56,014 nucleotides of DNA, taken from assembly GCA_027314515.1 (NCBI GenBank), contig DAHVAR010000065.1:1-56014 (forward strand), read 5' to 3'. Position 1 is the first letter of the stretch. Each line of letters begins with the position of its first letter. Source of the DNA: Actinomycetota bacterium (GTDB lineage: Bacteria; Actinomycetota; Actinomycetes; Streptosporangiales; Streptosporangiaceae). A model generated the notes under the pieces. That model had not been told where the DNA came from. It ran no database searches and saw only the letters and a program-made list of their open reading frames with translations. Both the position numbers and the translations under genes were made by a program. Shown here piece after piece: positions 45,520 through 53,353 of this stretch.

Positions 45520-47283
45520 TTAGCGTTCGACCTGGAAGTGCAGCCAGCCGGATCTGGCCCTGGTCACCGTGGGGTCGCCACGGGGCACGAAGATCGCGCG
45601 GAGCCGGTAGCGGGCGTGGAGTGCCTCGCGGCGCGCGGCAATGGAGGAGACGACCCGGTCGGCGCGGTTCAGCGCAGCGCAGAAGGTGGTGAACCGGTTG
45701 CGCCACGCGTGCCGGTAGTACTCCTGCACCTGCAGCCGCACGCAATCGCCTCGTCTGGCCGGTGTCACGCGCACGACGACGGTAATCCGGGCCCTGCGGC
45801 GATAGAGCCGGTAGAGGAGGGAGCCATGCCGGACGGATGCGTAGTACCCGCGCAGTCTCGCGGCTACGGCAGGGTGAGCCTGCGTGATGGTGACTGTCAG
45901 GCTGGCACCTGGTGAGGTCATGCCGTCGTAGCTCGCGGTGTAGGTGTACTCCCCTGGAACCGGATCGGTCCGGTCGCTGACGGTAAACCCGCCGACGGCA
46001 GTCGTCGCAGCTGTGAAAGTCTTGCTGGCCTGCCCGGTCGCGGTCCTGGTAATGGTTACCGTCGAGCCGGCCGATGGTGCTGCCCCGCCGACAGAGACAG
46101 TCCCGGACAGTCCTACCGGGGAGCTGTATGCCGCCGAGGACGGTCCCGTCAGGGTCAGCACCGGCGGTGGCGTGTCTGCGTTGTCAATCACCTCCAGTGA
46201 GTAGGTGGCGGTGGGCGGGGCAGTCGTGCTGTAGGTGACGAGGACGGCATACAGCGTCGAGCTGTCTTGCGACCAGGCAAGGCCGTTGGTCATGACGCTC
46301 GGGGAGGCGGCCGACTGGTACAAGTTCAGCGGCTGGCCGCTGGCGGTGAACGGGCCGATCTCGCTGGTGCCGGGATTTGCTCCGCCCGACGCTGCTTCGG
46401 CGATCGTCCCGTCCGGCGCGACCGCTACGGCGCTGGCTAGGACGCCGTTCGAGAAGCTGCCGTAGCTACCATCGGGCGCCAGGCTGTCAGTCGTGAAAGC
46501 CAGGGCATTCGGGAAGCCGTCGCAGATCACGCCGATAGTCGCGCCTCCTCGCGCGACGGTGAGCCCCAGTTCGCCAGAGGGGCAGTCGTTGAATGTCGAC
46601 GGGTTGTTTGTCTGCGCCAGCGGGGCAGTGTTGCCGTTCGCAACGTCGTACGTAGCCATCGTGGCCGGAGCCAGGTCGGACACAGCCGCGGCCAGGTAGC
46701 CGGTGTCTGCCGGGTCCGCCGCTAGGTCCGGCGCGTAGTACCAGCTAGGCCCGGTGAGCACCGCGGGGACGAACGCGGGGCTGCTCGAAGTCAGGCTGAT
46801 CTCCCCAATAGCCCCGAATCCACCGGACGCATTGCCATAACTGACCCAGAGTTCGCCGCTTTGCAAGGCCAGGTCGTAGGGCAGGTAGCCGCTGCCCAGG
46901 GAGTAGAGAGTCTGGGTGGGCGCCCGCTGGGTGATCGTCGAGACATCGATGGCAGCGACGGCGCCGTTGGCGTCGAGGGCTGCGTACAGTGTGCCGCCGC
47001 TGAGTGCCATTCCCTCGGCGGCATCTCCCGCATCGACGGTCGTGACATAGGACCCGGCCAGATTGGTGACGACGATTCCCCCGCCACTTGTCTGCAGGCT
47101 CGAGCTGTAATAGCCCTCGCTGATGAAGACGTACCCGGCCGCGTCGTCGACCAGGACCTGATGCACGTAGCTCAGAGGAGGTAACGGAACGACGGTGGCA
47201 GCCTGGGCGCTGGCGGCCGGAAGGGCGATTGCGCCGATGGAGGCCGCGAGAGCAAGGCCGGAGACAGCGAGCCGGGACCGCAT
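45520..47283 (-). CDS. Secreted beta-propeller/Ig-like protein, function unknown
   Basis: 587 residues. A Sec signal peptide (MRSRLAVSGLALAASIGAIA..., probable cleavage after AQA near 28) leads into repeated beta-rich stretches (GYVFISEGYY, GGIVVTNLAGSYV, GMALSGGTLYAALD, GAVAAIDVST) that look like propeller blades, about 35-380. An Ig-like segment follows (VLTLTGPSSAAYSSPVGLSGTVSVGG..., about 390-480). The last 110 residues are strongly basic (RLYRRRARITVVVRV) with two cysteines, perhaps wall- or polymer-binding. ATG 47283 has AGGAG upstream. I do not recognise a named family. Confidence 0.8.
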   Translation of the reverse strand: MRSRLAVSGLALAASIGAIALPAASAQAATVVPLPPLSYVHQVLVDDAAGYVFISEGYYSSSLQTSGGGIVVTNLAGSYVTTVDAGDAAEGMALSGGTLYAALDANGAVAAIDVSTITQRAPTQTLYSLGSGYLPYDLALQSGELWVSYGNASGGFGAIGEISLTSSSPAFVPAVLTGPSWYYAPDLAADPADTGYLAAAVSDLAPATMATYDVANGNTAPLAQTNNPSTFNDCPSGELGLTVARGGATIGVICDGFPNALAFTTDSLAPDGSYGSFSNGVLASAVAVAPDGTIAEAASGGANPGTSEIGPFTASGQPLNLYQSAASPSVMTNGLAWSQDSSTLYAVLVTYSTTAPPTATYSLEVIDNADTPPPVLTLTGPSSAAYSSPVGLSGTVSVGGAAPSAGSTVTITRTATGQASKTFTAATTAVGGFTVSDRTDPVPGEYTYTASYDGMTSPGASLTVTITQAHPAVAARLRGYYASVRHGSLLYRLYRRRARITVVVRVTPARRGDCVRLQVQEYYRHAWRNRFTTFCAALNRADRVVSSIAARREALHARYRLRAIFVPRGDPTVTRARSGWLHFQVER

Positions 47284-47375
47284 GGGAACTCCTGAGCACG
47301 TGAAGAGAACGCCGGGTAAAATAGCTCTAATTGTGTCAGAAATAGGCAAGTGATTCAATTATTAGAATGCTGCGA

Positions 47376-47966
47376 TTAGGCATGCTTGCGCGCGCGGTAG
47401 GCCGCGACGTGCAGCCGGTTGCCGCAGGTGCGGCTGTCGCAGTAGCGGCGCGACCGGTTCCTCGAGAAGTCCACGAAGACCGCGCGGCACGAGGGTGACT
47501 CGCAACTGCGGATCCGGCCTGCTTCGCCAGCCACCACGAGCCACGCCAGCCCCATGGCGAAGTGCGCGGCGATCCGGTCGGCAAGCGGTGCCGTCGGCCT
47601 GGACACGTGCAGGTGCGGACCGCGGCCATCGTGCGCGGCGATCTGCGGGCTGGCGCCAGCCTCGGACAGCAGCGCGTTGATCTGCTCGATCGCAGCCGCC
47701 TCAGCGCCCGCCTCGCAGGCCATCACGATCGAGTCCAGGCGTGTCCGGTACTCCCGCGCTCTGGCCAGGTCGGCAACCTTGCCGCGGATGCCGGCGAACG
47801 CGTACCTGTCCGCCATGCCCTGCAGGTCAGCGAGCGTGCCAAGCCCGTCGCCGCCGGCCGACCTGCCGGTATTGATCAGCTCCACGCAGCCGGTCATGGC
47901 CTCCAGTTGGTCAGCATCAAAGTGACTTTGACTCCTGTCGCCAGCGACCCGTATGGTAGTGCTCAT
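47376..47966 (-). CDS. CGNR zinc-finger regulator (ABATE domain)
   Basis: 196 residues. The C-terminal CGNR finger is complete: CESPSCRAVFVDFSRN...RRYCDSRTCGNRLHVAAYRARK, with four cysteines. The N-terminal ABATE domain (ELINTGRSAGGDGLGTLADLQ, LDSIVMACEAGAEAA) is a putative ligand-binding stress-response domain. Divergent from an EamA exporter gene with only about 25 bases between starts, so it probably regulates that gene. An imperfect palindrome ACCGT-N8-ACGGT lies at 47973-47990. ATG 47966 is assumed; a leaderless start is possible. Confidence 0.85.
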   Translation of the reverse strand: MSTTIRVAGDRSQSHFDADQLEAMTGCVELINTGRSAGGDGLGTLADLQGMADRYAFAGIRGKVADLARAREYRTRLDSIVMACEAGAEAAAIEQINALLSEAGASPQIAAHDGRGPHLHVSRPTAPLADRIAAHFAMGLAWLVVAGEAGRIRSCESPSCRAVFVDFSRNRSRRYCDSRTCGNRLHVAAYRARKHA

Positions 47967-47991
47967 GTCAGCACCGTACGACAGAACGGTC

Positions 47992-49008
47992 ATGACCGGC
48001 AACGCTGGCCGGGCGACCGGACGGCCGGTGCTGATGGCGACGCTCGGCGCGGCCTGCATCTCATCTTCGGCGATCCTGGTGACGCTGGCGCATGTCGGCG
48101 CGGTCACCACCGCCTTCTTCCGTTGTGCGCTCGCGCTGCCAGTCCTGCTGCCGCTTGCCATGCTGGAGCGGCGCCGGCTCGGGCCCCGTCCGTTCGCCAG
48201 CCGCGCCGTTGCCATGCTGGCCGGCGTCTTCCTCGCTGTGGACCTGGTGCTGTGGAACTATGCGATCGGCGACGTTGGCGCCGGGGTGGCCACAGTGCTT
48301 GGCAACCTGCAGGTGCTGTTCGTCGCGGCGTTCGCCTGGCTCGTCCTGCGTGAGCGGCCGGACCGGCGCTTCCTTGCCGTGATGCCGGCCGTGCTGGCAG
48401 GGGTGGTGCTGGTGTCCGGGCTGCTGGGCGGGCACGCGTCCGGTGCGCGGCCGGTGGCCGGGATCGCCTTCGGCGTCGCCACCTCCGCGGCGTACGCCTG
48501 CTTCCTGCTCATCCTGCGCACCACGGCCGGCCACGCGCCGCATGTAGCCGGGCAGCTAGCGGATGCCACCGTCGGGGCAACCGCCGGGGCAGTCATGCTG
48601 GCCCCGATCGCCGGCGGACTCCAACTGGACATCGGCTGGTCCTCGCTGCGATGGCTGCTGCTTCTGGCACTGGTCAGCCAGACAGTCGGCTGGCTGCTGA
48701 TCACCTCCGCACTGCCGCGACTGCCTGCCGCGATCTCCTCGCTGCTGCTGCTTCTGCAGCCGGCCGCGGCAATGGTGCTCGCCGATATCGTGCTGGGCGA
48801 GCGGCCAACACTGACCCAGGTCGGCGGAGCGGTGCTGGTCTGCCTGGGCGTCCTGGTGGTCGCCAGGGCCCCGGCACGAACCAGGACAGCGCACTGGTGG
48901 CAGCGGCGCGATCCGCCCATCGGGCCTGCCAGCCTGGTGCCCGCCAGCCTGGTGCACGCCAGTCCGGAGCAGATAGTGCGTGACGTCAGCCCGGCCCGGA
49001 CTCAGTGA
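47992..49008 (+). CDS. EamA/DMT-family transporter
   Basis: Drug/metabolite transporter superfamily permease, 338 residues with ten predicted membrane segments in two EamA repeats (about 12-145 and 160-295). The family pattern FFRCALALPVLLPLAMLERRRLG and LLQPAAAMVLADIVLGERPTLTQVGG is clear. The substrate is unknown. ATG 47992 is chosen over ATG 47965, which overlaps the divergent gene's start. The C-terminal tail contains a 15-nt repeat (P-A-S-L-V units). Converges with a methyltransferase gene. Confidence 0.88.
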   Translation: MTGNAGRATGRPVLMATLGAACISSSAILVTLAHVGAVTTAFFRCALALPVLLPLAMLERRRLGPRPFASRAVAMLAGVFLAVDLVLWNYAIGDVGAGVATVLGNLQVLFVAAFAWLVLRERPDRRFLAVMPAVLAGVVLVSGLLGGHASGARPVAGIAFGVATSAAYACFLLILRTTAGHAPHVAGQLADATVGATAGAVMLAPIAGGLQLDIGWSSLRWLLLLALVSQTVGWLLITSALPRLPAAISSLLLLLQPAAAMVLADIVLGERPTLTQVGGAVLVCLGVLVVARAPARTRTAHWWQRRDPPIGPASLVPASLVHASPEQIVRDVSPARTQ

Positions 49009-49038
49009 CGCACGGAGAGACTCAGTGGCGCACGGAGA
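48999..49038. repeat. 20-bp tandem duplication at a convergent gene junction
   Basis: Two consecutive 20-base units (48999-49018 and 49019-49038) differ at one base. The first holds the TGA of the EamA gene (49006-49008) and the second the stop of the facing methyltransferase gene (49022-49024, minus strand). Confidence 0.85.
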
Positions 49039-49750
49039 ACAGCACATAGCCGTAGCTCACGCTGGTGGCTGCCGGATGGCGGCGGAGCCACGCCGCGGCC
49101 ACGTCGGCCGGGAACTCGATGCTCAAGACGGCAGCGAGGTCGGCCCGGCTCGCGAAGCGCAACTCTGATCTAACCTCGTGCCTGGCGGCCCCCCGATCGC
49201 ACCACCAGGCGTCGACCGTGGCGGCAGTCTGCTCCGGCGGCCGGACCGCAGACGCCGATAGCAACCGGGCGAAGTCACCCCAGCGGTAGTCGTTGTCGAC
49301 CGCCACCAGGCGGCCGCCCGGCCGAAGGACGCGCAGCACCTCCGTCAGCCCCGCATCAGTCCCCGGCGGGAAGAAGTAGGCAAACCGCGCGTGCACCACG
49401 TCCGCGCCCGCGTCCGGCAGCGGGATGTGCTCGGCCGACCCGGCGAGTACCTCGGTGCCCGGCAGATCTGCGGCTGCTTGCGCAGCCATCGCGTGCAGCG
49501 CCGGGTCGGGCTCGACCCCGATCACGCTGGCCGCCTCGCCGGAGTAGCGCCGCAGCCAGTAACCAGTGCCGCAGCCCAGATCGACGATCGTGCGACGGGC
49601 CCACGGGGCGATGGCACGCATCGCGGTCAGTACGTGCCCGGCCCGGTCCAGCGCCGCGTTCTCGAGCTCATAGCTACCCGGATGCCCGCCGATGTTCGGC
49701 GCGAACCGCCAGTCCGGGAACCGGGCGCGATCATCAGTAACGAGCGGCAT
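49022..49750 (-). CDS. Class I SAM-dependent methyltransferase
   Basis: 242 residues, methyltransferase type 11. SAM-binding motif IVDLGCGTGYWLRRY near 53-67, acidic strand GVEPDP, then AEHIPLPDAGADVVHARFAYFF and VLRVLRPGGRLVAVD. The substrate is unknown. The N-terminal GGHPGSYELENAALDRAGHVL is typical of small-molecule methyltransferases. It is read away from the hairpin at 49762-49819 and likely has its own promoter there. Confidence 0.85.
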   Translation of the reverse strand: MPLVTDDRARFPDWRFAPNIGGHPGSYELENAALDRAGHVLTAMRAIAPWARRTIVDLGCGTGYWLRRYSGEAASVIGVEPDPALHAMAAQAAADLPGTEVLAGSAEHIPLPDAGADVVHARFAYFFPPGTDAGLTEVLRVLRPGGRLVAVDNDYRWGDFARLLSASAVRPPEQTAATVDAWWCDRGAARHEVRSELRFASRADLAAVLSIEFPADVAAAWLRRHPAATSVSYGYVLFSVRH

Positions 49751-49761
49751 GCGGGCTTACT

Positions 49762-49819
49762 CCATGATCGTTGTGAATCTACTGCTGCCATAGCAACAGT
49801 AGATTCACTTCGATCATGG
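49762..49819. repeat. Long hairpin (23-bp arms), terminator or REP/MITE-like element
   Basis: The arms 49762-49784 and 49797-49819 are complementary at 21 of 23 positions, starting and ending with CCATGATCG/CGATCATGG, with a 12-base loop that contains a further TGC/GCA. It lies between the stop of the serine hydrolase (49834) and the start of the methyltransferase (49750), both on the minus strand. It is much longer than a normal terminator and lower in GC than its surroundings, so a mobile palindrome is possible. Confidence 0.75.
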
Positions 49820-49833
49820 GCAGGCCGCCGCTA

Positions 49834-50796
49834 TCAGCCGCCCGGCTCCGCCAGCGCCGCCGCGTCTGGCAGCCGGACGGGTGCGGACCGGAGACCAAGC
49901 CGGCGCGCCAGGATGCGGTTGATCGCATCGGCGGCATCCTCGATCGTCTGGATGCCATAGCCTTCACCCTGGCCGCCTGCGGTTGGCGGCCCGGTAAGGA
50001 TCACGATCTGGTAGCTGATGTCCTCACCGGTGAACGCGCCGATGCTGTTGACGTTCCAGTCGTCGCCCTCCGGATACGGCAGCCAGCCGTTCTTGATGTG
50101 CACGGTGATGCCGCGTGCCGCCCCGGCGGACACGCCCCATCGCTCAGCCGGGATCACCTCGGCCATCAGCGTAAGGACGTACCGGCGTGAGTACTTGCCG
50201 AGCACATTGCCGGGGTTGGTCAGCAGTTGCAACAGGGTCAGCTCGTCCTGCGCCGTGATCAGGGTCAGGCCCCAGGCATCGCTCAGGAAGGTGTGCCACA
50301 TCCGGGCCCGGCGGAGGAACACCCGCATGCCCCGCATGCCGACGTCATTCCACAGGGCCGTGGCGGCGCTGTTATTCGACTGGGTGATCATCAGGTAAGC
50401 GAGGTAACGCTGGGTTCTCGTCAGCCCTCGCGGGCCGTGAACCTTCAGCAGCAGCGCGCTGATGATCGTCGCCTTGATGACGCTGGCCGCGTAGAAATGC
50501 CGGGTGCGGTGGAGCGCGCAGGTCAGGTCCTCCGCCGGGTCCGCGGCTGCCAGGCCGACCACGGATTGCGTGCGGTCGGCCAGCGCCGCCCTGATGCCGC
50601 TGGAGATCTTGGCTGCCAGCCTCGGGTACTTGGCCGAGGTGCAGAGTCTCGTCGTCCGGGCCGGAGCGGCGTGCAGCGGAGCGGCCAGTGCCGGGGCTAC
50701 GCCTGTCATCGCCACTACCGTCGCGGCCGCAACCGCGATGGACGCCGCCGCTAAGGTCGCTCGTGCCGTCCGTGCGCTGTGCTGATTGCGTCTCAT
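49834..50796 (-). CDS. Secreted class-A-beta-lactamase-like serine hydrolase
   Basis: 320 residues. N-terminal signal peptide (hydrophobic about 12-38, probable cleavage after ALA). The penicillin-recognising fold shows S105-V-I-K108 (SxxK), S140-N-N142 (in place of SDN) and KNGW near 234 (in place of KTG), with GAFTGEDISYQIVILT following. The altered third motif argues against a fast beta-lactamase; many actinomycete relatives are uncharacterised peptidoglycan- or beta-lactam-binding proteins. ATG 50796 gives the best signal peptide; upstream in-frame starts add a charged lead. Confidence 0.82.
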   Translation of the reverse strand: MRRNQHSARTARATLAAASIAVAAATVVAMTGVAPALAAPLHAAPARTTRLCTSAKYPRLAAKISSGIRAALADRTQSVVGLAAADPAEDLTCALHRTRHFYAASVIKATIISALLLKVHGPRGLTRTQRYLAYLMITQSNNSAATALWNDVGMRGMRVFLRRARMWHTFLSDAWGLTLITAQDELTLLQLLTNPGNVLGKYSRRYVLTLMAEVIPAERWGVSAGAARGITVHIKNGWLPYPEGDDWNVNSIGAFTGEDISYQIVILTGPPTAGGQGEGYGIQTIEDAADAINRILARRLGLRSAPVRLPDAAALAEPGG

Positions 50797-50938
50797 TAAT
50801 GCCCCGTTACGCCTCGACAGGTGTGCCGCGTCGTTTCTCACTGTCAAAGACGTTGCCTGGGGTCAGGTGGTTGTCATCAGGCCTTAACGATCCGGATCGA
50901 GTGAATCTGGCACGAGGCGGAAAAGATTCAGCCGCCGA

Positions 50939-50944
50939 TGTCGA
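50939..50944 (+). promoter_or_regulatory. Possible ECF42-type -35 element of the DGPF gene
   Basis: TGTCGA, which I recall as the -35 motif of ECF42 sigma factors, lies about 80 bases upstream of the DGPF gene; CGTTC follows 14 bases on. The match is short and could be chance. The surrounding 50797-51022 holds no gene. Confidence 0.35.
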
Positions 50945-51022
50945 ATCGAGATCCGGCTCGTTCGTGGCTTGATACGAGGCCGCTACTTCGGCGCCTCGAG
51001 CACGCCCTGGGAGGTATGCGAG

Positions 51023-51364
51023 ATGAAGTACGTAATGCTCATCATGGACACCGAGGCGGCCGGCAAGCTGACCGCAGAAGAACAACAGGCCTGGAGCGCG
51101 GAGATCATGGCCTGGTACGAGAAGAACGCCACCACCGGCGTGATCGCCGACGGCGGTGCCCAGCTCCAGCCTCCGGACACCGCGAAGACTGTCCGGGCAA
51201 GCGGGGTCACCGATGGCCCGTTCATCGAGTCCAAGGAAGTGCTCGGCGGTTACACAGTGCTGGAGACGAAGACCATTGATGAGGCCGTGGCGGTCGCCAA
51301 GAGCTGGCCTGGTGTGGACCGCGGGCTGATCACGATGGAGCTGCGGCCGGTCGTCGTGTTCTGA
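51023..51364 (+). CDS. DGPF/YCII-related domain protein
   Basis: 113-residue protein of the YCII-related (DGPF) family. MKYVMLIMDTEAAG at the start, ending with the signature VTDGPFIESKEVLGGYTVLE and the PGVDRGLITMELRPV strand. Catalytic role unknown; these genes are conserved partners of ECF42 sigma factors. ATG 51023 with GGGAGG upstream. Three bases separate its stop from that of the convergent sigma factor gene. Confidence 0.9.
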   Translation: MKYVMLIMDTEAAGKLTAEEQQAWSAEIMAWYEKNATTGVIADGGAQLQPPDTAKTVRASGVTDGPFIESKEVLGGYTVLETKTIDEAVAVAKSWPGVDRGLITMELRPVVVF

Positions 51365-51367
51365 CCA

Positions 51368-52591
51368 TCAGCCGTCCAGGCGGCGGGCAAGGAGCTCGCG
51401 TTCGGCCGGATTCGCGGCCAGCGCGAGCGCTCGCTCGTTGGCCGCTCGTGCCTCTGCGGTTCGGCCGAGCGCGGTCAGCAACTCGGCCCGGACCGCGTGG
51501 AACAGCCGGTAACCGTCGAGGTCCGCGGTCAGCGGCTCGACCTCGGCGAGCGCGGCCTCCGGGTCGGCTGCGTACCTCGTCGCGACCGCGCGGTTGAGCC
51601 GGACGACCGGGGATGGCGTCATCACCAGTAGCCGGTCGTACAAGAGCCGGATCTGCTGCCAGTCCGTTTGCGGATGATCCGGGGCCGCTGTGTGGAGCGC
51701 GGCGATGGCCGCCTGGACCTGGTAAGGGCCCGGATGGCGCAGCCCGATAGCCCGGTCCAGCAAGGCGGTGGCCTCGGCCGCGAGTTCGTGGTCCCATCTG
51801 GCGCGGTTTTGATCTGCGAGCCGGATCAGCCGTCCCCAGCCGTCGAACCGGGCGGCTGCCCGTGACTCATGCAGCAGCAACAGCGCGAGCAACCCGAGCA
51901 CTTCAGCCTCGGTCGGCATCAGCCGGTGCAGCAGCCTGGCTAGTGAGACGGCCTGCGCAGCCAGGTCACGCCGGGCCGGAGTGCGGCCCGCGGAGGCCAG
52001 GTAGCCTTCGTTGAAGACCAGGTAGACCACCGCCAGCACGGCGGCCAGCCGCTCGCCGAGCTCATCCGGATCCGGGATGCGGATGGCCACCCCCGCGTCC
52101 TGCAACGTCCGCCGTGCCCGCGACAGCCGTTGCCGCATCGTCTGTTCCGACACCAGGAACGCGGCGGCAATCTCCGCGGTCGTCAGGCCGCACACCGCTC
52201 GCAAAGTCAGTGCGACCCGTGAATCGGCTGGCAGCGCCGGATGGCAGCAGGCGAACACAAGGCTGAGCAAGTCGTCAGCCTCGGCCTGCGGATCGGTGAG
52301 GTGCTCGGCGGCGGGTCCGGCGCGGTCCTGGGTGACGGCTAGCAGCGCCAGCTTTTCCCGCCCGGTCCGCACGCGGCGCTGGCGGTCCAGGGCCTTGCGC
52401 CAGGCGGTGGTGGTCAGCCAGCCGCCAGGGTTGGCCGGCACGCCGTCAGCCGCCCAGTGCTCAAGTGCCTCGACGAAGGCGTCCTGAACGAGTTCCTCGG
52501 CCAGGCCGACGTCACCGAGCCGTCGCGCGAGGATAGCGCGCACCCGGGTGGCTTCGGTGCGGTAGGCGCGCTCCAGGTCGCCGGCGTCCAT
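51368..52591 (-). CDS. ECF sigma factor with C-terminal TPR-like domain (ECF42 type)
   Basis: 407 residues. Sigma region 2 at about 10-75 (AEELVQDAFVEALEHW, NPGGWLTTTAWRKALDRQRR) and region 4 at about 110-170 (VALTLRAVCGLTTAEIAAAFLVSEQTMRQRLSRARR). A 230-residue helical extension follows, with VVYLVFNEGYLASAG and LNRAVA repeats, typical of the DUF6596/ECF42 group. These act without a classical anti-sigma, the extension controlling activity. Target genes usually encode DGPF proteins, matching the convergent neighbour. Confidence 0.9.
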   Translation of the reverse strand: MDAGDLERAYRTEATRVRAILARRLGDVGLAEELVQDAFVEALEHWAADGVPANPGGWLTTTAWRKALDRQRRVRTGREKLALLAVTQDRAGPAAEHLTDPQAEADDLLSLVFACCHPALPADSRVALTLRAVCGLTTAEIAAAFLVSEQTMRQRLSRARRTLQDAGVAIRIPDPDELGERLAAVLAVVYLVFNEGYLASAGRTPARRDLAAQAVSLARLLHRLMPTEAEVLGLLALLLLHESRAAARFDGWGRLIRLADQNRARWDHELAAEATALLDRAIGLRHPGPYQVQAAIAALHTAAPDHPQTDWQQIRLLYDRLLVMTPSPVVRLNRAVATRYAADPEAALAEVEPLTADLDGYRLFHAVRAELLTALGRTAEARAANERALALAANPAERELLARRLDG

Positions 52592-52629
52592 TGCGCCAGT
52601 CTGACAGTTTTAGGTGAGCGATCCGGATT

Positions 52630-52995
52630 TCATCGGATCTGGCGTATCCGGCCGCTCGTTCCCCACGCCCGGTCGGCTGTCCAGACGACCGCGTCTAGCC
52701 GGACGCCGAGGGCCATGCACAGCCTGTCGGCGAGGGACAATCCTTCACCGGCTGCCCATCTGCGCGCGGCCCATTCAGCGTCGTCGGCCGTCACGGGCAT
52801 CACCTGCACACCGTAGCTGGCAAGCAGCGCCCTGGAGAGATCCCAGTTCCGGCCGTGCGCCCGGATCTTCTGTGCGATCTCTGACCAGTTGGCAGCGCCG
52901 CATGCGCCGCCATCCGTCAGCGCGGCTTCGACGTCGGTAGCCCCTTGCTCGCCTTGCAAGAAACTGAGCAGTGCGGAAGCGTCGAAGACGTTCAC
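52630..52995 (-). CDS. vapC: VapC-like PIN-domain toxin
   Basis: 121-residue PIN ribonuclease. The acidic metal site is complete: D5 (VFDASALLSFL), E39 (NWSEIAQKI), D90 (SLADRLCMALG) and D108 (WTADRAWG). In VapBC systems the toxin cleaves tRNA or rRNA and is neutralised by the antitoxin. Its ATG overlaps the stop of the upstream antitoxin gene by four bases. Confidence 0.92.
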   Translation of the reverse strand: MNVFDASALLSFLQGEQGATDVEAALTDGGACGAANWSEIAQKIRAHGRNWDLSRALLASYGVQVMPVTADDAEWAARRWAAGEGLSLADRLCMALGVRLDAVVWTADRAWGTSGRIRQIR

Positions 52996-53237
52996 GCGGC
53001 GTCTGCGGCAGCAGCCGCGGCATGGCGCTCGGCGAGAAGCTCGTCGACTAGATCCAGGCCGGCGAGATCTGCACGGACAAGTTCCTGCAGCTGCGGGCGC
53101 GTCAGAAGCACGAGTCCGCCGGGCGTCTCGAGCAATATGAGTGCGGTGCCTTCCCCGAGCCCTGTCCGTTCCCTCAGATCAGCCGGGATGACGAGCCGCC
53201 CGCGGTCCCCCATGACTACATGGTACGTCCCACTCAC
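52992..53237 (-). CDS. vapB: AbrB/SpoVT-type antitoxin (VapB)
   Basis: 81 residues. The swapped-hairpin AbrB DNA-binding domain reads VVMGDRGRLVIPADLRERTGLGEG (about 7-30), followed by a strand GGLVLLTRP and a toxin-binding helical tail (VRADLAGLDLVDELLAERH). GTG 53237 (VSGTYHVV) is preferred; the frame extends a few codons further upstream. Likely binds its own promoter; TATGCT just upstream (53247 region, minus strand) is a -10 candidate. Confidence 0.88.
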   Translation of the reverse strand: MSGTYHVVMGDRGRLVIPADLRERTGLGEGTALILLETPGGLVLLTRPQLQELVRADLAGLDLVDELLAERHAAAAAADAA

Positions 53238-53353
53238 AGCACAAGCATACCACACACCCTAGGTCAGTGGGCCAAGTACCAAGCAGGGTAGCTGTGTGGG
53301 ACGGTCAACCTGTGCGGGATGGCCGATGGCGGGAAGATCCAGGGCAATGGTCA

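Noticed and set aside
49762-49819. Considered as a Rex site because it contains TTGTGAA and TTCAC
   Set aside because: The half-sites are far apart and the second half breaks the consensus.
44353-53255. Whether the accessory cluster forms one defence island
   Set aside because: HEPN/MNT and VapBC are present, but the genes between are regulators, transporters and secreted proteins with no defence signature, and there are no integrase or phage genes.
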